From assembly GCA_038025085.1 (NCBI GenBank), contig CM076152.1:34599501-34663500 (forward strand): 64,000 nt of DNA, read 5' to 3'. The notes beneath the pieces are model-generated. The model was not told the DNA's origin. It was given only the letters and a program-made list of their open reading frames with translations, and ran no database searches. Positions 1 to 12,300 of this stretch are shown here, piece after piece. This DNA comes from Tetragonia tetragonoides. Lineage: Eukaryota; Streptophyta; Magnoliopsida; Caryophyllales; Aizoaceae. The number at the start of each line of letters is the position of its first letter. Positions within the stretch are counted from its first letter, which is position 1. Made by a program: the position numbers and the translations under genes.

Positions 1-2336
1 ACATTTGTCACTACATCAAAGTAGTGATCCTGCCAACAGGAAAGGCACAATATGTCAATTCCACCAAATTATTTGTCCAATCAATCAGTGCAATTGAAGT
101 GAGCTTTTTCAAAAGAAACAACACCTCCCAATTACACTGCATTATAAACTGAAAGTATGATTAAGTATCACTATCAATTACTATACAACTTCCCAATAAT
201 GAATCAGACCAAAAAGACTTATTAAGTATATCTGTGTTTGATTTGTTTAAAGTTTTTCTTATTGTGCAGTAGTAAACAATCAGTGCATTAACAAAGATGC
301 ACCGGTAGTTCAGAGTATTGCCCCTGACAGTAAGATTGAGGGTTCAATTCCTATCGGCCTTTGTGCCTCTTAAAACAAAAACCAATGGCATTTCTAATCA
401 AGGATGCACCCATTGAACCGCCTTAGGGTGTCCTAGGCAAGACCCTTGTGAGAGGCACCAAGGTAATGGAGTGAATCGAGTGATATGGATTTCTTAAGAT
501 TTGGAAAGGATACCTTTGCATATGCACGGACGATCTTGCTCCCTGACCTTCTACAATAAATCCAGAGGACAAGCTTCACACCAGTGGCAAGAAGCATAAT
601 TGAATAAAGCCAGATAAGTTGCTCCTTTGTCATCTTTGGTGATGGCTCATTTTTTATTAGCTGTTCCACAGCTTCAATCATCACCTGAAACCCTGTCATT
701 AACAAAGTCTTCAGAAGTACTTTCATGTACAATAATCAATTTGTTCTCAGGATATAAAGATATACATTGTATTCCCCAATGACAGTTAAATTGTAAATAC
801 AAAACAATGCTGGAAACAAGTACTCCCTCCGTCCCAATTTAATTGTCCGATTTGGTACCCGTGACTCACAATGAGTCACAGATACCAAAGCGGAAAAATA
901 GAATTGGGACGGAGGGAGGGAGTACAACTTATCAGATCTGTTCATAGAGCTTACCAAGAGTGGCCATGACAGCAGCAAATATTACAATCCCCACTGGTTG
1001 AACCCTTAATTTGCCAATTGGGTATTGGTAAATGTTGATGTTCTTCATTGACAAATGAGTGAACCAAAGAATTCCACCAGCCAACAGATCTAACAATGAG
1101 TCGAGTGTAGATGCTGCTATCGCTATAGAACCACTTCTTACAGTTGCATATATCTGCATTTGTTTTTGTGCAAGTACTCAACACTGCTTAGCCTACTAGC
1201 CAAACCAAAAGCAGCAAATAGTACAGTACTTGTCTTGAAATTCCTAAATTGGCTTAAATATACTGCTCCAAGTAAGTAGTTATAGTGAGCTTTGTATTAG
1301 CATTACCTTTAATACAAGCAAGATAACATTAGCCCAATTGGATATGTTCATTGCTCTCTCATGTTGGGCTTGCTCTCTCATTTCTTCTTCTTCATCTATG
1401 TCAAGAGGTGAATCAAGAGAGTCGACTTCCTCGAACGATTTTAGTGTTGCTACCTGTCGTTCATAGTATTCCTTCTCCGCTAAAACAACACAAAAACATG
1501 TTCCAGAAATTATAGTTATTGAGCTGTAAAATTCGATAATGAAACAGAGAAAAATTAATCCTATCTCCTTATTATCACTCTATTAAGACTTATACATACA
1601 ACATAGTGTGTACTATCTGCAGTTAGCAATGAACTCTTGATTACTTGAATTTGGTAAGGGAATTAAGCAACAAGACAACATTTTGTAAGAACTCAAAGAG
1701 CTTAAGAACACAGTCATTTTGAACACTACTACTTTTGTTGGTTCACTCCAGCAGTATCCATCATTGACCACAGTGATTATTCCCCCGCATTGACTTGTAG
1801 GCACCTCAAAGGGTGGGACAGACAGCCAGACGAGGATCGAGAGCCAAAAATGGTTGATGAATCTCTATCACTCAACCACACCGCCTTGTTCATTTTGAAC
1901 ACTACTATGCATGAGAAACAAAGAAAGAAACCCCAAAAGACAGAACCAAATGCAAAGCTAACACTATGGCTTCATGTTTTGGTAACAAAAATATCACTCA
2001 TATCATGTAAATATCAAAATACAATAAAAGCATAGGTTATAATAAAAACATATATTAGTTGGGAAATATAGTGTATATATTACCTTCAATGAGGCGTGGG
2101 GTTCTTGAGAGGTCAAGATCAAAAGGTGACTCAGGATCTAAGGCAGGCTGAATCTTCTCAGGTAGTTTAGAGAAGAAATCATTTCTTAAGCTTGTTAAAG
2201 AGTAACCACGACGACGTCGTAATAACTTACTTCCACCATTGACGACATTATTGTTATTGTTGTTGATTTGATGATGATGATGTTCTTGCCCATTTGACAA
2301 CAATGGCGCTTTATCCAACCCATCTTCTTTTTCCAT
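1..2336 (-). CDS. Metal tolerance protein, Mn-type cation diffusion facilitator (MTP9/MTP10-like), 3' end beyond window
   Basis: Predicted exons (minus strand): 2084-2336, 1307-1479, 955-1153, 514-692 and <1-29; all junctions are GT/AG and keep frame. About 277 residues of a family that is usually near 400 are present; the rest lies left of the window. The family exports Mn2+ and related cations from the cytosol into vacuole, Golgi or prevacuolar compartments in exchange for protons. The first DxxxD metal site of Mn-CDFs is visible as DSLLD at residues 160-164, and the second as DHYFD at 269-273, starting exon 5. The motif [15 protein letters not shown] and the stretch before the first membrane helix favour the MTP9/10 branch over MTP8 or MTP11. 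The ATG at 2336 ([13 protein letters not shown]) is chosen; an upstream lysine-rich extension would need a TTG start. The N-terminus is cytosolic with His and Asn runs. Introns carry a Stowaway MITE and two SINE-like pieces. Confidence 0.93.
296..385 (+). mobile_element. tRNA-derived SINE fragment
   Basis: This short stretch in MTP intron 4 has a pol III A-box-like motif (TAGTTCAGAGTATTG at about 306) and a B-box-like motif (GGTTCAATTCC at 341-351) at tRNA-like spacing. It cannot fold as a complete tRNA with an acceptor stem, so I read it as a tRNA-derived SINE head. No target duplication was found. Confidence 0.45.
823..922. mobile_element. Stowaway-type MITE in MTP intron 3
   Basis: A 100-bp element with terminal inverted repeats CTCCCTCCGTCCCAATT and AATTGGGACGGAGGGAGGGAG is flanked by TA dinucleotides at 821-822 and 923-924. 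This is the classic signature of Tc1/Mariner-derived Stowaway MITEs. It lies in the intron between MTP exons 3 and 4 and leaves both splice sites intact. Confidence 0.88.
1745..1895 (-). mobile_element. Possible tRNA-derived SINE fragment, related to the copy at 51060
   Basis: In MTP intron 1, the minus strand has an A-box-like start (GTGGTTGAGTGATAGAG) and then a segment (GTCCCACCCTTTGAGGTG, then CTACAAGTCAATGCGG) that recurs in diverged form in the 51060-51225 element. The shared body suggests two members of one SINE family. The borders are approximate and no target duplication was seen. Confidence 0.4.
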
Positions 2337-2910
2337 TTTTGTTTTCTTTTTTCTTTTCTTCTTGCCTCTCTTTTTTGACAAAAATGAAACTCAAGTTCTT
2401 CTTAGATCATTTGTAGAAGACATAATATATATTTTTTCAAAACAGAATTCCACTAATTCTAAATAAGACGTGGGGCATTACAATATATTCTAGGAAAGTA
2501 AAGAAAACAAAGAAATATGTATCAAACTTGAAAATGACAAGCAATTTAACAATGTCCAAGATAAGGAGATAGAAAACTTCTTATTAAGAGCTAGAGCAAA
2601 TAAACCCATTTATAATTTCAAAGAAAACAGGACTTTGATCGAAGAAGAAAATAGAAAAGGGAATAATTACCAATTTGATTTTACTTGTTTGAAAACCAAA
2701 ATCAGCAATAAGGTCACTCACTCGTGAAAAAATTATGTAATCAGTAATTGGTTGATGAGAGTGATTCGGCACTCTCACGCTTTAAACAAAGTTAATGATT
2801 TAAATATTATAAACGGAAAAACTAATTATTAGGAGCATTTTACTTCATTGTGGATCCACCTGGTGCGAATTAATCTTGACTGAAGAATTTAGGTGAATCT
2901 ACTTTTAAAC

Positions 2911-2943
<33 letters not shown>

Positions 2944-4505
2944 ATGTTAATCTCAATTCACATGGCTTACAGTGTATGGAAAATAACAAGAGGCAATAAT
3001 ATGGGTTTTAACATTTAGAATTTTTTTAAAATTAAAATTCTAGCTTTTATTTAGTATTTATTTTATTTTTGGCAATGTAGTTTTTGGTTGGATTACACCT
3101 GGAACCTGTTTTTGCGTTGGCATATGGCTATGGCCTAGCCAAGACATAATAACAAGACTTACCGCTTTAACTTCCAATAGATTTGACCGTTTCTGTCTTA
3201 GGTGGTGTTTACTATCTTACAATCAAATGCTTGCAATGCAATTATTTTATAAAGTAGTTGTGAGGTGAAAAATAAAGGAGGGGAAGGAAGAAGATGGAAA
3301 AAGTAAGGTTGATTAAATCACTCAAAGTAATCATCATTACATGTGAAAAGTTGAGCAATTGTGATTACATTGAATGATGCAATTAACCCCACTTTTCCCC
3401 TTCCACTCCTTCACTTTTCACCTCACATTTACTCTACAAAATGATTACATTGCATTACATTTGATTGCAAGCTAGTAAACGAGACCTTAGTGTCTTTTGC
3501 TTTGGACAAACAAGCCTTGTCTAAATCGTCACCAGCTTTATGCACAAAATTACAGTCCAAACTAGATCTTTTGTTTTCCAGTGTCCTGCTAAAGTTTGTA
3601 ACTTGTTTCGTCTATTAGGAGTGTACACTTGAAATAACAAATTTAAGCCTAATCTGAACATGCGCAACTGCCCTAGCCGTCACAAGCTCAGAGTTTTAAT
3701 TTGCTCATGATTTGTACTACTCTAATGTGGTAGATGTTTGGATCCAATTTTTTTGGTTGGTAAGCATGAAAAGCTAATTTGAAGAATAACCTTGTGGAAA
3801 GTAGCACTTTGTTAAGTTTTATACAGATAATTTGTCAGATTGATAAGTTTTCTACAAAAATAAAATAGGCAAATTAAAATGGAAAAGTTAGCTTATATTG
3901 TACGGGATCTTCTTATCGTGAGATGGGAGTTATCTTTTAGAGAAACAACGTCACTTATTGTAAAAAGTAATGTTGTTTATGTTGTTATTATGAAAAGTAA
4001 TCTCATTTATATTGAGACGGTTACATATGACTTGCTCTATGGAACAAAGCTAGTAATAAGGTATGAAATGTTATACTTTAAACGTAAGGCTTGGATCTCA
4101 TTATCAAGCTTAACATACACCTGGTTAAGAATTTATAACAGTTCTACGATTGTAAAATAAGTGTTTTCTTTCTCACTAGAATGAAGTGAATAGTAGTTTA
4201 TGAGAGAAAAATTAGATCAGATCATATCATATCACTGAATCTGATTTGACTTGAAATTAATCTTTACCGCGTTTTGCACAAATAGCAAAAAACAATAGTG
4301 GTACCTACTTCAAGTCGATCCTTCTATAAAAATGTTATGGGCTTATAATCTGAACAAGCACCTACCAAAGCCAAAAGGGATGATTCCATGCACCATAATT
4401 GCTTCCGTACGCATTGGTGAATCCCTGCGTTCATTCATTATTGTATCATTTGCACTTAAATTCGTAACAAACTCAACTACAAGTCTAACTAGAACCACGT
4501 GATAC
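2281..4505. repeat. Segmental duplication, copy A (MTP exon 1 and upstream region)
   Basis: MTP exon 1 and its upstream DNA reappear in the same orientation at 6402-8335. Shared landmarks in order are the first codons of exon 1; the AACTTGAAAATGACAAGC segment (2527 and 6669); the TTAATCTCAATTCACATGG segment (2946 and 7020); a block around GGATTACACCTGGAACCTG (3091 and 7153); and a last block around GCTTCCGT and CTAGAACCACGTGA (4402-4503 and 8209-8334). Copy A contains an extra MITE at 3201-3486. A run of about 30 A lies at 2911-2940. This block is presumably the live MTP promoter, but I see no unambiguous promoter element. Confidence 0.82.
3201..3486. mobile_element. PIF/Harbinger (Tourist-like) MITE
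   Basis: A 286-bp palindromic element is bounded by TTA duplications at 3198-3200 and 3487-3489. Its ends are GGTGGTGTTTAC and GTAAACGAGACC, imperfect inverted repeats. The palindrome continues inward (ACAATCAAATGCTTGCAATG against CATTGCATTACATTTGATTG). The 3-bp TTA duplication is typical of PIF/Harbinger-derived MITEs. It has no coding capacity. The corresponding place in duplicate copy B lacks it, so it inserted after the duplication. Confidence 0.85.
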
Positions 4506-5060
4506 TCTCCAGGCCTGCGGTACTACCCGTGCAGGGTACTACCCGTGCAGTATTACCTTGCCAGTTACCTGGCTGGAGTATCTCTGTCTAGATCTGACAT
4601 ACAGCTAAGGTGGCAGCATCGTGAGAGCCAACATCAGATACTAATACCACAAGGATAATTTACATCGTGCATGCAATAATGACTTATTTAAAAATGTTCC
4701 TTTCCTCTCACTGATTCTCGCTTATTGGGTAAGAGGGTAAAGTCGATTTTGTCACCGACTTTTATTGATTGAGTAAAGTTTTATCATTAATTTTTGTTAA
4801 CTGAGTAAAGTCATACCGATTTCCACTTATTTAGTAAAGTTGTTCCACTAATTAATTTCCACTTATTTAAGAATGTTCTGAGACTGATTGGGAAAGCCGG
4901 GAAATCATCATAACTCAAGTGCAATGTAACAGTTACTTGACCTAAGATTTCCAGGAGAAGGGCCAGAGTTATTATGCAATATAATACACAAAAGAATAGT
5001 AACTGCAAAATCAAATTCGAGATGATGAGCAAACTGCAAATAAAAGCACTACCAAGTTAT
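4506..5060. other. Intergenic, no gene recognised
   Basis: No gene is supported here. Two small oddities are visible. A 16-bp direct repeat (GGTACTACCCGTGCAG) occurs twice near 4518-4550. A loose set of related segments ending in GAGTAAAGT or TAGTAAAGT occurs at about 4730-4860. Confidence 0.5.
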
Positions 5061-5390
5061 GGCCTTATTTGGCGATTAGTGAATTGAGGCAAATTAAAAT
5101 TAGCGGATTGAGGTTATTTAGAGGATTTGACTAGTGGATAGTCAAATCCACTTGGTTAATAGCGGATTCGATTACCGGATTGGGTTGAAACCGCTAATTT
5201 TCAATCCTCTAAAAAAGTAGCGCTAGCGGATTCAAGTTAGAGGATTCTATTTTATTAAAAAAGGACATGATTATCCACAAGTTGACATAAATTACAAGGG
5301 TTGCCACTATTTAAATAAAAGTTCACATTGCAGACCCTTTTATTTATCTGCCGTTTTTAGCAGTAACTTTCTTTCTTCAACAACAAAACC

Positions 5391-5466
<76 letters not shown>

Positions 5467-5646
5467 GTGATGTCCTTTTTATTCATTTTATATCTTCAAC
5501 TAACTAACAGCTAGATCTCATCAGCTAATTTACCAAACACGTTTTTACAAATCGGCTAATATAATCCACTAGTCAAATCACCTAATACAATCCTCTGGTC
5601 AAATCTGCTAATACAATTCGCTATCCACTAATTGTCAAACAAGGCC
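5061..5646. mobile_element. Foldback MITE, family 1 copy 1, carrying a TAA microsatellite
   Basis: The element begins GGCCTTATTTGGCGATTAG and ends CTAATTGTCAAACAAGGCC, inverted repeats of about 20 bp. The inverted pairing continues inside through repeated AGCGGATT / AATCCGCT words. A perfect (TAA)n run of about 73 bp lies at 5391-5463. The target duplication is uncertain (perhaps TA). It abuts a second member of the same family. Confidence 0.7.
5391..5463. repeat. (TAA)n microsatellite, about 24 units
   Basis: An uninterrupted TAA run inside the MITE at 5061-5646. A shorter ATT/TAA tract occupies the equivalent internal position of the neighbouring copy (about 6118-6200), so the seed of this microsatellite probably came with the element. 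Confidence 0.95.
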
Positions 5647-5649
5647 ATA

Positions 5650-6399
5650 GCCTTATTTGGATCAAAATTAGCGGATTGAAGCTACTTTTAGAGGATTTGA
5701 CAGATAAATTCGCTAATTTAATTATTTGGCTATTAGAGGATTCAATTAGTGGAACGGCTTCAATCCTCTACTTTTAAATCCGCTGGAAAAGTAGCTTTTT
5801 CTAATTAGAGGATTCACATATCTTGGTTAAATGACACAACAACCCACATATTGCTTTGAATTACAAAATTTTCCACTTAGGTGAATGCCTTGAATTTTCT
5901 TTGTTGCATCTACACTTACATTCTAATGTAGACCTCTGTGGGAGGTTTGGAGGAGGGTCATATCCCCTATTATTTTAATTTTTTTTTGTTTATTTTAGTT
6001 TCTTCATGTACTTTACCAATATGTTTTTCAACAGCTTGCCAAATTTATTGTTTTGAGCATGTTTGATGATGGTTGTACTACTGCATCTATTTTTGTATAA
6101 TTTTTTAGTGCTTTTCATTAATAATAATAATTATTTTTATACTTATAATAATAAGTATAATAATAATTATATTATTATTATTGTTGTTGTTGTTGTTGTG
6201 GTTATCATCAATGTCCTTTTTTGTAAATTTACTTCTTCAACTAGTTGAAATTAAAACTAAAACCTATCCACTAATTTACCAAATACCTTTATATGAATCG
6301 AGTAATGCAATCCGCTGGTCAAATCTGCTAATACAATCTGCTAGTCAAATCGACTAATACAATCCGCTATCAATTCTCCGCTAATTATCAAACAAGGTC
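5650..6399. mobile_element. Foldback MITE, family 1 copy 2
   Basis: It starts GCCTTATTTGGATCAAAATT and ends GCTAATTATCAAACAAGGTC, matching the family ends of the adjacent copy. It shares the inner AGCGGATT words and a central ATT/TAA tract. Its right end lies directly against the broken MTP exon-1 remnant at 6402, so its insertion may mark or have caused that breakpoint. Confidence 0.65.
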
Positions 6400-6401
6400 G
6401 T

Positions 6402-6470
6402 TGTTCTTGCCCGACCATTTGACTATAACGATGGCGCTTTGGCATAATCTAAGTCATCTTCTTTTTCCAT
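6402..6470 (-). pseudogene. Remnant of MTP exon 1
   Basis: Read on the minus strand from the ATG at 6470, the first residues are MEKEDDLDYAKAPSL followed by a stop. The intact gene at 2336 begins [16 protein letters not shown]. The similarity continues past the stop (SNG) until the MITE border at about 6400. All later exons are missing. This is a dead fragment from the local duplication, not an independent gene. Confidence 0.8.
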
Positions 6471-8335
6471 TTTTTTTATTTTTGTTTTTTTTGCCTTTTC
6501 TCCCCACAAATCAAATTAAAATTCTTCCTATCCTTAGGATTATCATTTGTATTAGACAGGACGATTTTTTGGATGTGGTGTAACAGAATTTACACTAAAT
6601 CCAAACAATATGTAGGACAAAAATTTTCTTGGATAGTGGAGGGAAAACAAAAAATATGTAACTATTAAACTTGAAAATGACAAGCCAATTTACCATGTCC
6701 AAGATATGGTGATAACAAGCTTCTTATAGCCAGAACAAAACCCATTATTTCAGAGCCACTACTAGCAAGAGAAAACAAGACTCGGAAGAAGGAAAAGCTT
6801 AGAAAGGAAAATAAATCCTAGAGTAAATTAAATGCATTATCAAACACGATAATTTGTATGAGACAATTTTATTGTAATTTTCAATATGACAATGATGGTC
6901 ACTTACCAGACTTATACGTTATCAAATTATATATCCTGCTCTTGTTTGAAAACCAAAATCAGGAATAATGAAGACCATAAATAGTAAGGTTTAATAATAC
7001 ACATAGAAAAAAAGATTATGTTAATCTCAATTCACATGGGCCACAATATATGGGAAAAAAACAGGAGATTATGGGTCTAAGGATAATTTAAGAGTTTTTT
7101 TTATATATGTTATATTTAATTAAAAAAAAATTCTGGGTATGTGGTTTTGGTTGGATTACACCTGGAACCTGTTTTTGCTTTTGGCATATGGCCATGGCCT
7201 AGCCAAGACATAATAACAAGACTTACGGCTTTCATTTCCAATAGATCTGACCGCTTGTGTCTAAATCGTCACCAAACGGTCCAAAATCAGAATGTTTTGT
7301 GCCCAATTTGCAATCAAAAGTACATAATTTGTTTTCTCATTTCATGCTAATGCATGTTACATGTTACATGCATTGTCAATTGTGGGTGTAATTTAGATTG
7401 ACAACAAGTTTAAGTCTGATCTGAATCTAAATAGTCAGATTTTAGAACGTGATATATTTTGTTTTGGCAAGTGATCAAAATGTTAATTGACTCAACCAAT
7501 GAGTTGGGTATATGGGTTTAACATCGGGGCCTTCGGCACATTATGTCCTAGGTTTGAATCTCTCCTTCTCCACTATATGTATATTTATTAAACTAGCCTT
7601 TGTGCCTTCATTGAACAAGTAAAAAATGTTAATTGACTCAAGTTTGAAAACTTTTATCTTATTTATGGTTGCTGCTAATTTATGATTCCTGGCTTTATAA
7701 TATTAAAAACTTGTGAAAGTATGTGTTTTTTATGATTAAAATTGAGTTAATTTTATTAATTACAAGTAATTTGCTACACATGGATTTATCCAAGAACACT
7801 CATCTATTATTAGCGTCATTCACCAATCACTACCACGAACCCTCACTTTCTAGGAAGGATTAGCAAGGTTCATACAATCATGTGCTTATAGATGAGATTA
7901 AAAATGGGGATGTTCAAGGGATATGAAAATTTTTGAACATAGAAACATAAACTCTTAGCACCAAAAATCCTATAGATTCAAATGAGTTACAATTACAACC
8001 AAGCTATAAAATCATTCACCATGTTAATTGTTAATTGTTTTTTTTTTTTTTTTTTTTGTGAGAAAATATCACCATCATGTTAAAATTGTTAATTAACTCC
8101 TTGTTTCGCAAGGCCATAGACAATGTTGTTGTTCTACGTGATGGGGCATTTGAAATGTTGATTTGAATAAGCACCAAGGAAGTGAGGGACCAATCCAAGC
8201 AAATTTTGCTTCCGTGCACGTTGGTGATAGGAGGAGTCCTATACATCAACTTTTAATGGTGTCTTTTTGCTTCATTTTGTATCATTGCAACTTTATTCGT
8301 TTACAATGCATAATTTAGACTAGAACCACATGAAT
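6402..8335. repeat. Segmental duplication, copy B (truncated MTP exon 1 and upstream region)
   Basis: Direct-orientation partner of 2281-4505, diverged by many substitutions and indels. It keeps the exon-1 start, the 5' flank landmarks and the distal block near 8209-8334. Downstream MTP exons are absent. A second possible SINE-like segment with a B-box (GGTTTGAATCTC, about 7551) lies inside at roughly 7497-7610 and has no match in copy A. No functional gene is seen. Confidence 0.8.
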
Positions 8336-9154
8336 AAAAATGTATTTTTCTAAATTCTCTATTTACTACTGTTGCCAATAATGTATGCCATGTTGATCAT
8401 AAAAAGCAATAGGATTAATAATAATAACATACCCCCACAATAAATAGATAGTGTATATAACCCAAACTTTACCCAATTGCAAAGATCTTAAGCTTGAAAT
8501 AACATAAGAGCCAAATAATACGCCTAAGACGCCACGAACACAAAGTTAGAAAAAAGCCAAAGCATTTACATACACCATTACTTACAATACACCCTTAGAC
8601 ACTAACAATTTACACACATTTAGGACTTTGTTCAAAACATTTTGTTTTCCGTACACGTCAGTATTCACCAACAATCAAACACAAAACATCACTCGCTAGC
8701 TGCAAACAACACTCGAGCATTATCACTTACCAAATGTACGTACATGTATTGATGTACATGATTTTTCTATAATAATTTGATGGTTTTTTTTTATACATGG
8801 GAAAATTAGATGTGCATAATCCCACATTTGCCTAGTGGTACAATAATAATCTCACAATTCACTTTAACTCTGAATAATAATTCCATATTTTATTTGCATG
8901 TACATCGATCGTTAAAAGGAAAACGACGGTTAGCTCTATTTACAGAGGTGACAATGGGTCTTGGCTTTTTCAAATTGAAGGGAAGTCTACCAATCCCTTC
9001 AACCTACTATGCCTCGACTTCAATTCCTCCAATCTTGATCTCGCCCTCTCACTTGAAACCTTACGAAGGAAATTCCCTTTGGATAAATGGAGGCCTTAAG
9101 AATCCGAATTTCCCCCAGCTTCAATGAAAGAAACATTGCATAATTTTCAAGGAG
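8336..9154. other. Intergenic, no gene recognised
   Basis: AT-rich DNA with no convincing coding potential. An open stretch at 8810-9127 resembles no family I know and has no visible support beyond being open. Confidence 0.5.
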
Positions 9155-9301
9155 AATGATACATCCACTCACTGGGTTGGCAACCCACCTCCCATATGTA
9201 TCTATCTCTCTCTTCTATTTTCAAGTTCTCTCTACTCTGTTCTTAAAAAATGAATTTAAAGTAGGAGAGAGACAGATACAAAAAAAATGTGGGTTGCCCA
9301 C

Positions 9302-12300
9302 CAGAGACGGAATATAGGTAGGGCTGGCATGGGCTAGACCCTCCCCCCCCCCCCCCCCCTCCCAACTTTGAGCCCAAAATTTAATAGGTGTAACTCTTGG
9401 TCCCCCCTAAAAAAATTACTAGTAGTATATCTAAGACCTAGGCCCAATAAAGTAAAAGTGATCTGAAAACAATACAGTAGTATTTGTCCAGCGGCAAATT
9501 GACCTCGGAAGCTTAAATTGTGCAACTTCACTGCCATATTCTTTTTTTTTTCTTCTGCCCTATTGAAATCTAATCATTACTCATTGATCTTTGTACCTTT
9601 TCCCTAAATTTCTTCACGTTGAAAGACTTGCAACTACAAATTGCAAGTGCAGGTATATTTCTACATTGAATTATTTAGTTATTTCCAAACTTCAATCATG
9701 TTTCAATGCTTTTGTCATCTAATTTCTTGTACCTTTTTGTTTTAGATTCTACACTATTAAATTCTTGAGAGTTGAGCCAAAAGTCAAAGCAATTGGTAAG
9801 GTAAGTACATCAATTTGATTATTTATGCTAGAGTTTTTTTAAATTAGTAGGGTGATGATTTATTAATGTTGTACACAAGTAATCAATTATCACTAAAACT
9901 TAAACGAACATGAATTTATATGCTAGATTTTTTTTTTATTAAGTGTATATGCTAATGGAATATGAGTTTTACAGAATTGTATGCTTATAATTAAATATTT
10001 GATTAGCTCTTAAAGCCAATTTTATTAACATTAAGTGTAATTTATAGATATGGGAAAGCAAAAGGACATTACTTCCTTTTTTCAAAGAAATAACCCAGAG
10101 AACATAACGCCCATGACTACCGAAAATGATCACCCTAGAGTTACATCAAGTGAAGAACGTCCCTCTAAAGTACCAAGAGTTGAACTTGATGAAATTGATG
10201 TTACTTCTTTAGAACGTGATCCAGGTAAGCGTTTGCCAATGTGGGCATATCCAGTTGAAAAACGAGACGAAATTCGTAGGGGTTATCTAAATATGAAACC
10301 CTTTCAACCTCGTTTCAAGAATTATCCACCTTCGGGTCCAGAGAGGCATCAACGTCGATTTCAGTCTGCTTGGTTTGATCGTTTTCCTAACTGGTTAGAA
10401 TATTCACCTTCTAAAGATGCTGCATTTTGTCTACCGTGCTATCTTTTTCATGAGAATCACAATGCTGGACAAGGCACATTTACAGTGGAAAAAGGTGAAT
10501 GATGGAAAAAATTGTGCTTTTCTAACTCATATCAGTGATAATCCTTGCTCACCACACAATAATTCAGTAAACTCTTGTGCCGTCCTTTTGCATCAACCTG
10601 GACACATTCGTAATATTTTCAATGTGCAAAGTAAAGAAGAAATTAAGAAAAATCAACTTCGCCTTCAATCCACTATTACTACTGTGCGACTCTTAACTCT
10701 ACAAGCTTGTCCTTTAAGGGGATATGATGAGTCGGATGATTCAGAGAATCAAGGTAATTTTCTAGAGTTTAGGAAAACTCTAGCAGAGTATAGTGATGAT
10801 GTTGCAAAGGCAATAGAAAGTGCTCCTTATAATGCCAAATATACATCACCTTTAACCCAAAAGGAAATCCTCCATATTATTTCTACTAAGGTTCAAAACT
10901 ACATCCGAGAAGAAATTGGAGAGTCTAAATTTTGTATTATTGTTGATGAGGCTCGTGATGAGTCTCAAAGAGAGCAGATGGCTTTAGTATTGAGGTTTGT
11001 TGACAAAAGTGGATATATAAGAGAACGGTTTTTTGAAATTGTGCACATTCAAGACACAGCAGCAGCAACACTTAAGAAAGAGTTATGTTTGATTTTCTCT
11101 CGGCATAATCTAGCTATTGAAAATATTCGTGGGCAAGGATATGATGGTGCTAGTAATATGAGAGGAAAATGGGGTGGTTTGCAAGCATTATTTAATGCTA
11201 AATGTCCATATGCTTATTAAATTCACTGCTTTGCTCATCGCTTACAACTTGCATTGGTTGCAGCCTCGAGAAATGTTAGTTGTGTTCATCAATTTCTTTC
11301 GAACTTAACCTTTATTGTGAATATTATTACTGCATCTCCCAAACGACGTGATGAGCTACTTGCAAACAAAGCAGCTGAAATTGAGCATTTGGTATCTATT
11401 AATGAGCTTGAGGCTGGTAGAGAAGCTAATCAAATGGGTACTTTAAAACGAGCAGGAGACACTCGTTGGAGCTCTCATATTAATTCAATACGTAGTATGA
11501 TTGGCATGTTTGATGCCACTGTTTCAGTCTTGGAGCACATTAAGGTTGATAAATCTCTTGATTTTCGTCAACGTGGAGATGCTGATGCTGCTTTGGATCT
11601 CATGATTTCCTATGAATTTGTGTTTATTTCACATTTGATGAGGAACATACTAGGAATTGTAGATATTCTGTGCCAAGCTTTACAACAAAAATCTCAAGAT
11701 ATTGTCAATGCCATGAAGTTGGTTTCAACAACCAAGAGACTTCTTCAAAAGTTTAGGGAAGATGATGAATGGGATAAATTTTTGAAAGAGGTAGGTTTAT
11801 TTTGTCAACAACATGATATTTTGGTACCAAACATGAAAGCTCCTTATATAGCTCGTAAAGGTCGAGCTCGTCAACAACAAAGTCAAGTCAAAGTAGAGGA
11901 TCATTTTCGTGTGGAAATGTTTCGGGCTACAATTGACAAACAATTGACAGAATTAAATGACAGATTCAATGAGAGGGCAATGGAGCTTCTTACTTTTATG
12001 TCATTAGAGGAACCTAAAGAGGGTGATAAAACTTTTGATGTTGATCAAATTTGTACTCTTGGAGAGAAGTACTACCCTATGGATTTTAGGGCACAAGAGA
12101 TGATCGATTTGAGATACCAATTGCAACATTTTATCTGTGAAGCAAAGAACGATCCAGTTTTGAAAAATCTCTCCACCTTACAGGAGCTTTGTCAACAGTT
12201 GGCGGGAACAGGAAAGTCAAAAGTCTACTTTTTGTTTGACAGACTTATACGACTTATTTTGACGCTCCCAGTTTCCACAGCTACAACTGAAAGAGCATTT

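Noticed and set aside
2337..2381. Upstream in-frame extension of the MTP protein rich in Lys and Arg
   Set aside because: It would require a TTG start; the first in-frame ATG is at 2336 and gives a normal family N-terminus.
3879..4160. 93-codon open frame
   Set aside because: No recognisable family, lies in the duplicated upstream region and looks AT-biased by chance.
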